Source: Perkinsus olseni
Lineage: Eukaryota; Perkinsozoa; Perkinsida
Reading direction: 5' to 3'
Length of the DNA stretch: 58,332 nt
Assembly: GCA_013115125.1 (NCBI GenBank)
Contig: JABANN010000168.1
Location: forward strand, 1 to 58,332
The notes under the pieces are model-generated. The model did not search any database. It was not told the origin of the DNA and saw nothing but the letters and a program-made list of their open reading frames with translations. Below are positions 44,019 through 52,635 of the stretch, piece by piece (the first letter of the stretch is position 1; the number at the start of each line of letters is the position of its first letter). Position numbers and translations under genes: made by a program.

Positions 44019-45365
44019 CTACACGGGCACCGACATCTCCCTGACGCCTTCTAGCGCCCTCTCCGATATGGAGACCCCGCTTGGTGCGTAGTCCTGGCCA
44101 GGGTATGGCATGTAGGGAGAGGGCGGGGCGACTATTGGGTAGGGGTGCGGGGCTATAGGAGGATAGTAATAGTAGCTTGGCCATGGCGGATTGGTCAGAG
44201 GTGCGCCTGTGGAGGCGGACTGGAACTGATGGGTTTCCTGTACGGTCTTAGCGGCAGTGGTACCGTCGGAACCGGCTGTAGAGCTGCAGTAGGAAGTCAT
44301 GATGTACTCTGAACGAGAGCAGTCCGCGAACTGTATGCGGGACTTGACGCCAACTCGTTCCAGTAGAGAGGACATCGGGAAGGACACTACCTGGAAGGCG
44401 GAGGACCCCTGTGCCGGTGAGGCGCTGCTGGTACTACTGCCACCACGACCAACGGTGTAATGAACCATGCTGGTCGGAGGGCTGCCGGAGACGCTGCTGG
44501 TCACCGAATGCTCTGGGGTGGGCTCAGCGGAGTCGTCGCAGGGCTCGCCAGCCTCGCAGGGGTTCGCCGCGACCACAACAGGCGCCGTGTCACCACAGGG
44601 GTCGCGTCCGTTGCACGGCGCCGAGACCTGGCTGTACACGACATGGCCCATGGACTGATCGCAAGGGCCGCTGCCCTGGCAAGGGATGGAGGCGGTGACC
44701 ACTAAAGGTGAGGGCATCTCACAGGACTCCTCCGTGCAGGGGTCGGGCATGTCGCAGGGGTCCGGACCATCACAGGGCAGAGGGGCGTACTGCTGGAAGT
44801 ACTGCATCACCTGAGGCATCAGTTGACGCCACAGCGGGTGGGCCCTCGGGGAGGCCATGAAGAGGCCGTACTGGGAGGTGCCGGCGATGGGCAGATTGAG
44901 CATGGATACGTGACCACCTGCGAGAAGGTCGTGAGGGAACCCAGGCTGGACGACAATTCCGGGGTCGGCAGATACACCGCCAGAGTCGAAGAGGGCACAG
45001 TATCTCATCGAAGCCAGCCGAACAGATGTCTCCTGCTTGAGGTAGAGTGGCAGGTAAGCAGGGAAATGCTTTCGGAAGCAACCCGTGGACTCGGGGCCGA
45101 GGACGTCCCAATAGTGATGGTAGTAGACCGGCTCGGGGAAGAACTGCTGCCAAGCGTCGGAGAAGCCTCGGAGCCAGGGCGGGTTGTTGCCGGCGCCCAC
45201 TATGTGGAGTACCCTAGGGATATCCCCTGTACTGCGGAAGATGTTAGTGACTAGCCCTATTGCGGTGGAAGGCAATGCCGCTAGGAGTAGGGGTAGGAAG
45301 AATGCCATGGTGTTAAGCCAAAGCTGCTCGACGGGCGAGGCTCGAGGTCGGGTCCGAAGGTTCAT
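44019..45365 (-). CDS. DXD-type glycosyltransferase relative with degenerate DXD and Cys-pair repeats
   Basis: Single exon, 448 codons, ATG 45365 to TAG 44019. N-terminal signal anchor (MAFFLPLLLAALPSTAIG). A Gly_transf_sug/OCH1-like start IPRVLHIVGAGNNPPWLRGF and YWDVLGP, then LASMRYCALFDSGGVSADPG. The family has GGVYLDTD there, so the second aspartate of DXD is replaced and metal-sugar binding may be lost. After a PLWRQLMPQVMQYF helix comes a Cys-rich segment with repeated P-C-x(4-6)-PC pairs (PCDGPDPCDMPDPC, PCQGSGPCD, PCNGRDPCGD, PCEAGEPCDD), then a Ser/Thr-rich stretch and a Tyr/Pro tail (YYYYPPIAPHPYPIVAPPSP). The neighbourhood gives no functional clue. Likely Golgi or secreted; could be a pseudoenzyme. 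Confidence 0.72.
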   Translation of the reverse strand: MNLRTRPRASPVEQLWLNTMAFFLPLLLAALPSTAIGLVTNIFRSTGDIPRVLHIVGAGNNPPWLRGFSDAWQQFFPEPVYYHHYWDVLGPESTGCFRKHFPAYLPLYLKQETSVRLASMRYCALFDSGGVSADPGIVVQPGFPHDLLAGGHVSMLNLPIAGTSQYGLFMASPRAHPLWRQLMPQVMQYFQQYAPLPCDGPDPCDMPDPCTEESCEMPSPLVVTASIPCQGSGPCDQSMGHVVYSQVSAPCNGRDPCGDTAPVVVAANPCEAGEPCDDSAEPTPEHSVTSSVSGSPPTSMVHYTVGRGGSSTSSASPAQGSSAFQVVSFPMSSLLERVGVKSRIQFADCSRSEYIMTSYCSSTAGSDGTTAAKTVQETHQFQSASTGAPLTNPPWPSYYYYPPIAPHPYPIVAPPSPYMPYPGQDYAPSGVSISERALEGVREMSVPV

Positions 45366-45924
45366 GGACCGTTACTGACGTCCACACAGGGTAACGACTT
45401 CGATCCGGAACAGCCCGACTAAGAGGAATCTTACTTCCTATTTTTCCGAGCATCAACATCACCACACGGAGGCGGCGAGAGTACCAACGAGACATCATTC
45501 GCCACATCACCGAAAGGTACTCCTGATAAGGTCGATCGTGAGGAATCCAATGCTAGTCCAGTCAGTTTACAGATGCGTCTGCCAATTTCCGTTAGCCCGG
45601 CACGATCGCAGAAACTTGGCCACTAGGCGTGACTTGCATTTTCTTAACGCGCGCGTCCGTCGGGCCAAGATCGTTTTTCGGTTACAATGCGGCTGAGGGA
45701 CGGTGGAGCGATCTTGTCCACTTTCCGACTCGCCGAAAGCAGATGTGGTAAGCTCTCGGCCTTGACTAAGTCGCTGATTGTGAAAGGAATCTTTCAGGTC
45801 GCTTGAGTGCCGACCTTGCCCGTGGACAAATCCCAACGGTGATAAGCAGGATACGGGCGGACCCTATTTCCCCAGTAGAGGGAATCAAGGAGGTTAGAGT
45901 CCCCTAGGGAGGGAGAGAGGGTTG
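45366..45924. promoter_or_regulatory. Divergent strand-switch region
   Basis: About 560 nt between the minus-strand run (last gene 44019-45365) and the plus-strand run (first gene about 45925). No gene is supported; the minus-strand reading at 45567-45836 has no features. If the runs are transcribed as units, both start in or near here. Confidence 0.4.
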
Positions 45925-47162
45925 ATGAGTTCTAGTAGGTGGAGCGGCTGCTGGACGAAGCGTACACGAAGGCCTGCGGGAAGAATCATCGGGTCTTCGG
46001 TGACGTCCAAGTCGGGTAGGGCTGTCGGGCGTCCATGGCGAATTTCATGGCGCAGTGACAGGTCAAGGGAGTACAACCGCGTGTGGAGGTCGCAAGGGTT
46101 CTCTCCGACCTATGGAGAGATCACCTCCACTGGTGTGGCCTACCTTTTCGGTGCCATGCTGCCCCCTAGGGAAGAGGAGCACTTCGTTGACTTGGGGTCG
46201 GGTAATATCGCGACCACCGCCTTGGGAGCCCACTGGGGCTCTGTCAGGAATGGGAAGACTGTGCCTCCAAGCTTGGCTGCAGTTCGGCCATCAGCTGGCT
46301 TCTGTTACGGGAGTTGAGCTCAGTAGGGTGAGGCACAGCAGAGCCGTTGCCGCCTCCTTGGAGCTGGTCAAAACGGAAAGTATCCGAGGTCGATGGATGC
46401 TCGAGAGCGGTCCAGTGGTAGTACTGGTGGCCAGTGAACTGCCGTGAGGAGTCCTGTCAGAATTTGGTGGTAGGGGACATGCTCAGACTGCCCCTGCACG
46501 ACAAGACCTTTATCTATTGCGCGAACCTGACCTTTAGTGCTGAGGTAGGGCCTAAAGAGGCGATCTCGCCGGTGACCGGCTTCGACCTAAGATACTCCAA
46601 CGGCTGACTAGGAAGATCTTACGGGAGTCTCCCATCGGGACGAGGGTCGTCTCGATGCGTTCGTTGATTGACAGTGCCGTCGTGCAGCCGATGGAGTGCC
46701 CGTTGGCCCCTCGAGGTAGGGCTTTCCCTCCTCATTGATCTGAGATTAGCTTTAGGGATTCCCCAGCCACCACCTTCACCCAAGCTAGCATCGCGGATGC
46801 CGTACGATGATGAGTGTGACGATTTGCCTTTCATGCCGGCCCCTCCTATGCCGTCTGGCCCTGAGTAGTTTCGGGTTTTTGTGATAGGGTTTGGAGGTCA
46901 TCTCGCCAGGTTCGATGATGACATTGATGTACACTCGGATGAGCCCAAGGTGGCGTCTCGATCATTCCCGCGGACTCGATCGCGCAGGAGGGCTCTCGGG
47001 AATCCTCGACTTTATCTGCCGAGACTCGGCCGACGAAGGGCCGACGATCCGCCGGACACTGATGGAAAAGTGTTGAAGTTAGTTGACCACTTGGACCTTC
47101 CGATGACCTGGAGCAGCCATACTCCCCTTTATGTCTATGAGGTTACCATGGACCCCCTATAA
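45925..47162 (+). CDS. DOT1-like SAM-dependent methyltransferase
   Basis: The N-terminal exon is Arg-rich and its start (45925) is uncertain, because a second frame there is also plausible. The catalytic part reads VWRSQGFSPTYGEITSTGVA, then HFVDLGSG joined by a 46-nt intron to MGRLCLQAWLQFGHQLASV and TGVELSRVRHSRAVAASLEL: motif I followed by the acidic residue that binds the SAM ribose. Further exons give LRLPLHDKTFIYCANLTFS and LTRKILRESPIGTRVVSMRS, and the last exon LPMTWSSHTPLYVYEVTMDP. The YGEIT-x(3)-GV-x-x-LF opening and W-S-S-H-T-x(2)-VYEV closing are DOT1-family features (histone H3 K79 methylation), but divergence is high and the target is unproven. About 127 nt upstream of SDE2. Confidence 0.65.
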
Positions 47163-47289
47163 TTCACACAGAAGTAATTCATACCAAGTCGTTTCCGTAA
47201 CGGTTTCGGAGCCGAGGCTGTTGGGTTGGGTGGGATCGGGCTGGCCTTGGCATGAGCACTCACCTTCTTTTGAGTTGGATCGCTTCGCT

Positions 47290-48684
47290 ATGCCACCGCA
47301 AGTCCTACTAGAGCCGCAGGGCCGGGAAGGAGGCCTCTTCGTGGACTGCCGAGACATATTCCGGGCAGAGACAGGCCTGGTGGGTGTTGCTAGGGAGAGG
47401 TAGTAGCAGCAGCTTTGCACTTCTCTTGGGTCGGTGGCGTGTGCGCTTCGCTCTTGTTTGTCGAAAAAGTTGGTATGCTGGTTTTTCACTTAAGGTTTGG
47501 CATCCCGGAAGATGTTGATTTCGAGCTCCGTTACGGAGGGTTCTGCGTTGGGACCCCTGTGGTAGGTCATGCTTCTGGCGTATCTTTCACCCGTGCATAT
47601 TATGGGTTAGGTTACCGTTGCTTTCGGATTGGGATTGGCGGGCGGAAAGGGAGGCTTTGGTTCTTTACTTCGAGGCCAGAAAGGACGTAAGTTATCTATG
47701 CTGAGGATTTCCAGCGCTGGTCGTATGGCGGTTCGAAATGATGTTGTTGTAAATCTCGTATTGGGTACGCGACCCGAGGCGCCGTCTCGGCTATCGCCAT
47801 CGCGCTCAACTGGAACTTATGCGGTGATTTCGGTAGAATAATTACGGCTCTATCCGCAGGCGGTAAGAAGACTACTAACTTCGATGCCTGTCGAGACCTT
47901 GATGGACGTCGGATACGCCACTCGAGAATGACGGAGAGAATACAGGAGTTCGAGGAGGGGCAAAGAGAGGAAGATGAGCTGGTAGTAGGAGTCATCGTTT
48001 GCTGGGCCTTATTCGCTAATGTCGTCCCTGAAGGATCGGGGCAAAGCATTGAAGTGCGTCGCATAGTTCTGACCCAAGGCTTGGTATTGGCAGTCTGCTG
48101 ATGCTGTTGGCGTTGTCAGGTTGCGGCCCTGAAGGGTCCCGAGGAGGATAATGCCACCAAGGCTACTCGAAAAGCAGTAGAGAAGGAGGTGAAGCTGGAT
48201 AAGGAGTAATCAACCAACGCAGTCGACGTTATTCGATACCGAACTTGATGGTATCAGGTACACCAAGGCGTTGAAGGAGTCGGGAAGGGACCGATCGGAC
48301 CTCATCCGGAAGGGCCTCAAGAACAGTGGTCTGACACCCTCCGAGGCGATAGCTGGGGTGCTGTCTTCCTCTTCCAGTAGTAATAACGGCTGGTCCAGTA
48401 GTGGACCTAGTGAAGGACTGACTGTGGCATACTCTGATAGGCTCCTTCGCTCCCTGCTCGAGTCCGAACGCACTGACAGGTTCATTGTGGACTCAGGTTC
48501 TAGCAGTACCTCCTCCAGTAGGCCTAAGAGGGCTGTGGACGAGGAGGGCGATGGCGAGGAAGCCCCGGTCAAGAAAGCGGCCAAGAAAGACAGTATGTCG
48601 AGGTTTGATGCCATGCTGGGCCTCGGTAGCAGCGATGAGAGCTCCGACGACGATGATGAGGAGGAAGAGAGGAAGAGCGGTTAG
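47290..48684 (+). CDS. SDE2: SDE2, ubiquitin-like-fold splicing and genome-stability factor
   Basis: Starts MPPQVLLEPQGREGGLFVDC. Three further short exons complete a ubiquitin-like domain (FGIPEDVDFELRYGGFCVGT, VTVAFGLGLAGG), which ends exactly at the conserved processing site GG-KGGFGSLLRGQKGR. The next exon carries KKTTNFDACRDLDGRRIRHS, the SDE2 signature. VAALKGPEEDNATKATRKAV follows, then after a 34-nt intron (the shortest convincing one here) an acidic Ser-rich C-terminus with SGLTPSEAIAGVLSSSSSSN and KKAAKKDSMSRFDAMLGLGS, ending at 48684. In yeasts and animals the Ubl is cleaved after GG. The released Lys-starting part joins spliceosomes in fission yeast, and it regulates PCNA-linked replication stress in humans. 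All exon joins keep frame. Confidence 0.88.
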
Positions 48685-48898
48685 GAGTTGACTAGGAAGA
48701 CTACCCTGTACTATAATGAACGTTGGCAAAAGTCAGAGACTTTGGTATATTAGACGCCCTTCCTTTCGGGTAGTGTTGTTAATGCCACGCAAAGGTCAGC
48801 TCTGTTGCCAGATGTACTTATCTCAACCCCGTCTTGATGTGCCAGTGCCGACAGACAGTCGCCGGTTGTCCACCCCAGCGCACGGCGGCTCGACGGCC

Positions 48899-51329
48899 AT
48901 GGCTCAACGGAGGAGAGGGATCCGTCTGCCTGATGCGGGAGGTCTGCAGGCGGGAGGGAAGTCCTTCGCGGCCTCGAACGCCGTGCTGGAGCAATCTATT
49001 GCTATGCGAAGGAAGCTGCTAAGTGACAGTGGAGGGGCGGCGCAGGCTGAGTTCTCTCGGGAGTGTCGGATAGGCCTTCGCAGTGCCATACCGGACATGG
49101 TGGACTACCTCTGCAACAGCATAGACTTTGAGGATGAGGCTGACATCAAACGGGAGATCAGCAGGGGCTTGGAGGAGATGGTCGATAAGACCATCAGGGC
49201 GGGTTGGTCGAAAGTGGGGGAAGATTTGGAACGCTTGCACCACTTAGAGAGGAAAACTGCAAGTCTGGAAAAGCATCTCACGGAGTCCCAAAAGGCCTAC
49301 TTGCTGGAGGTGGTTGAGATGAGGCAGCAGCTGAGGCGGAATAGCCTTTTGGTTGACGAGGAGGCCGTCGTCGTGTACCCGGAGGATATTGCCAAGATCT
49401 GGTTCGACCCGCTCAATCACGGTGAAGCCATCCTGTGCTATCTCGATGGTCTTGCGAGTATCTCCTTTGTAGGTCTGGACTTTCCTGAGATCAGACCAGG
49501 GCGATCGGGCTCGGATGAGCTGCAACAGGTCCGAGAGGAAACAACTCAGGTAGGAGACTCTCGCCCGTCCCAGAGATGTGCTTGCCGTTCTCCTAGAGTT
49601 TGAAGGAGCTTGTCCGTCTGACGGTGGAGGAACGGCTGCGTATAATACTGTCGGACCCGAGCATGATTGTGCGGAAGCTGAGGGAGATGGGGGTAAGCTT
49701 CTACCGAGTACACCACTCTATCACTGCCATCAAGGGAGAGGCAGAGGCTTGTCTTGGCTGTGTTAGAATCTATCAGCATTGATTACTATCCTAACTGCGG
49801 ATGATGATGGGTTCGGATACGGTGATGATACTTGGAGGTAGTAGTATGGAAGCGGGAGGCTCGCCGCCGCGAAGCTTCGGTTTAGGTCGATTGGCGGGGG
49901 AAATGTTTTTTCTTGTTAGGCTGGGTTTGCGCACACCCAAGGGTGAGGGCTGTTCTGAGGCGCTGTGCGAGGCAGTGCAGACTGAGGTGGTCGAGGAGGA
50001 CGAGAAGAGAGAGCAGGAGGAGGAACGGTACCAGAGGCCGAGAAGGGGCTCCGAAGACTCTCAGCTGGAGAGCAGTCCGCTTGTCCGTCAGGACGAAGGT
50101 GAGTTCGGCCATCGGTGTTTTGGGGACAAGAGAGACCAGAAGGGGTTTCCCGTTTCTCAGTTGAATCAACATCACCGAGCCCTGCGGGCCTCACCATCCG
50201 GCGTGAGTTGCAGCGTGTCGAGCTGAAGTTGGAGGAAGCACAGAAGGAGGCCTCGGTGCAGAAGAAAGCGGCTGAGGACTCCAAGGCTGAGTTGGAGGTG
50301 CTGGGAGCTCGGGTAGTAGCTTAGGAGACGGGTGGCCTGCCAAAGGATCCGTGCCAGTTTGGTGCGGCCAAAGCGCGAATCCATGAGCTTGAGAAGGGCT
50401 TGGTTGTGGAGGGAAAAGGGAGAGCCCCTGTCTCTGCGGCTTCGCCGGTGGCTGTCGAGGGTGTCCGGCCCAAGGCCAAAACATCGTCTGAAGCGGCTGA
50501 AGCTGCGTGAGTCTGAATGCTGTTCTTGTGGAGTCATTGATCGACTGCCCCTCAGGCAACCTCGTCGGGCCTCGAAAGCGGATCGTAGCGAGGGTAGACC
50601 ATCGATAGAGAAACTGGCGCTCAAGGAGGAGGTACGACTGAACTTTGAGGGGGCTGCCTTGACGAGCCGCTTTCCAGGTCGAAAGGCTACGGTATCGCCT
50701 CAAGATCACCGAGGATCTGAACGCTGTGATGGAGTCCGAAATACTAAACAGGAGCGTGGAGAAGCCGTCTTCCGTCGATCAATCCCAGGTGTTACTGAAA
50801 CGGTCCTCAACTTGGGCTGGTCGATTCGAGACCCATCAGGTGCATGGCCCTGATGGATTCTTGCCCTATCTGAAGAAGCGGAGTAGGAGGGCATCGGCAC
50901 CAGTGCAGCATACTAAGAGGGATTCCTGCACGCCTGAGTTGGACTGGCAGAAGGTGTGGCTCAGACTCTACCTGGATGCATTCAGGAGGGTGAGACTGCA
51001 CCTGCCGTACCAGTCTGCGATGTTCTGTGGCAGATAAAAGATCTCGACTCCTTGAGGGTGAAGCAGCTCCTGATGAACAAGGATAAGTTCTTGGAGGTGG
51101 GTGGGATCCTCGTCGAGGCGAATCCATCAATGGCCTCCCGCAGATGATGCGGTCACGAAGAGAGGACGCCTTCGATGGCCATTTCGACTTCCCGGGCGAA
51201 CCGGACGATGACAGTGCTTTCCTGAGCAGCTCTTTTGCGCCCTTCCGATCCACGTTGTCCGATCTTTGGACGATAGACTCGTGGTTTGAGTCGAGGCAGA
51301 GTACGAGAGCGGACAAATCGCGGAAGTAA
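48899..51329 (+). CDS. Long coiled-coil protein, unknown function
   Basis: Begins MAQRRRGIRLPDAGGLQAGG. The first exon is helical (NSIDFEDEADIKREISRG, LERKTASLEKHLTESQKAYL). In-frame exons follow: SLKELVRLTVEERLRIILSD, a Glu-rich stretch (EEDEKREQEEERYQRPRRGS), RRELQRVELKLEEAQKEASV, FGAAKARIHELEKGLV, a Ser/Ala linker, VERLRYRLKITEDLNAVMES, THQVHGPDGFLPYLKKRSRR, EGETAPAVPVCDVLWQIKDL and MMRSRREDAFDGHFDFPGEP, to TAA at 51329. Introns are 30-47 nt. Heptad-like leucine spacing over much of it suggests a structural role such as cytoskeleton, centrosome or basal body, but I recognise no family. The part between about 49700 and 49920 is poorly resolved. Confidence 0.6.
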
Positions 51330-51359
51330 GGATGAGGGTAGGTTTGTTGTTGTGCAAAA

Positions 51360-51432
51360 TACCCTACCCGGGGATCGAACCCGGAATCTCCACCTTAGGA
51401 GGGTGGCGCCTTATCCATTGGGCCAGCAGGGC
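51360..51432 (-). tRNA. tRNA-Arg (anticodon CCT)
   Basis: 73 nt on the minus strand: acceptor GCCCTGC paired with GTAGGGT (two G-U pairs) plus discriminator A, D arm GCCC-AATGGATA-AGGC, anticodon stem CCACC/GGTGG around the loop CTCCTAA, T arm CCGGG-TTCGATC-CCCGG. No intron and no encoded CCA. It lies 31 nt after the stop of the coiled-coil gene, opposite in strand to the surrounding gene run. Internal A and B boxes are present (TGGCCCAATGG and GGTTCGATCCC). Confidence 0.95.
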
Positions 51433-51884
51433 GCTTACTAGTGTGTCATTTGGCATATACCCACTCATAGAATTTTACTCTCAGTCGCTCTCGACCGGCC
51501 TCAAGATGGCCATCCGAGAGCCAGAATAGTCACACGAGCCTCGAAGAAGGGGCTCAATTCATAGTCACCAACAGTCGCCCCACGTCAGACCAGCTGCTTA
51601 CGCGAGCTAAGACCGAAGGTAAGCACCCGACCGTCTTACAGCACACATAACCGTATCTCAGGAGACTTATGGAACCTCCAAACGGCAGCTCCCGCTGCTA
51701 TGGCTTACCGCCAAGGGCAGTCTCGGCGGCCCCGCAGGGTGTTAATATCGCCACATGGAACCTCATGAGGTCGGCATCCGACCGCCCCACTCGGTGTGCT
51801 CCGGGACTCCGTGGTGTTGCGTCTTCTGGCTTGTCGGCTCAACAGTAGAGGTTGTCTCGAGTCAGTTGTCTATGTTCAATCGGT

Positions 51885-52447
51885 ATGGACGATGAGGGTC
51901 TCCGCGCGGTTTTCTCCAGCACTGCGCATATTCTTCGATCACATAAGGAGGCAGCGCGTCAACTCGACAGCGTTGCTGTTGTCCTTGGGAGGAAGTTGCG
52001 GGAAGCTAGTCGAAGGAATAATGATTTGGTAAGATAAGATATGAGCTTGGAAGTTTAATCTCTGCGGTCTCAGGCGATGTTGTCGAGGAAGCACGCCAGT
52101 CGGGTGCGAGTGCTGCCCCAAGCTCAGCCGATCGTGAAGGACGTCAAGTCTTGTACAAGGACTTTGCCAAAGGTGTCATGCGATACGAGAGAACTTGAAC
52201 GAATATACGGCAAAGGCACGTCGAATCGCGCGTGGAAGGTTGAACAGCGACGGGAGGTTCGGCAAAGGTAATCGCGACTTGTTGACTGAATAACACGGGC
52301 CTTCTTGATTTCAGACTGAAGACGCCGGTGCCCGGGCGCTGTGATCTCGAGGCCGGGTTGGTAGATTTACAGCGCCGCTACCATCGCATAGTAGGGAGTA
52401 ATGGCCCTCATGGGTCTAGCACCCATAGACCTGATACAGCACCTTGA
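51885..52447 (+). CDS. Small helical protein, unknown function
   Basis: Three exons: MDDEGLRAVFSSTAHILRSH to RRNNDL, a 45-nt intron, AMLSRKHASRVRVLPQAQPI to EVRQR, a 47-nt intron with a pyrimidine-AG end, then LKTPVPGRCDLEAGLVDLQR to a stop at 52447. Frames join exactly. About 155 residues, basic, with an amphipathic N-terminal helix. No family recognised. It could be a separate gene or an upstream module of the kinesin gene; a stop and an unrelated frame before 52636 favour a separate gene. Confidence 0.5.
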
Positions 52448-52635
52448 GGCTGCTGCTATGCCCCTCTCATCGTTGAGCCTGTAAGTTCCAGTGAGGGCGC
52501 CGTCAGGACCCAGCATGTGACCACCGATGTTGCTGCGTCCAGCCATGTGTTCCTCCGCTGTCCTGATGCTCTCCGGGCGCTGTGTTGGGGCGGCTGCTGG
52601 GCTATGACGGTCCTGGGTAGTATATTACCACTTCA

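Noticed and set aside
31998-45365. A bacterial-type operon or a large recent transfer from bacteria
   Set aside because: Genes have spliceosomal introns and eukaryote-specific families (WRAP53, VPS8, METTL21-like), and no Shine-Dalgarno-like spacing was evident.
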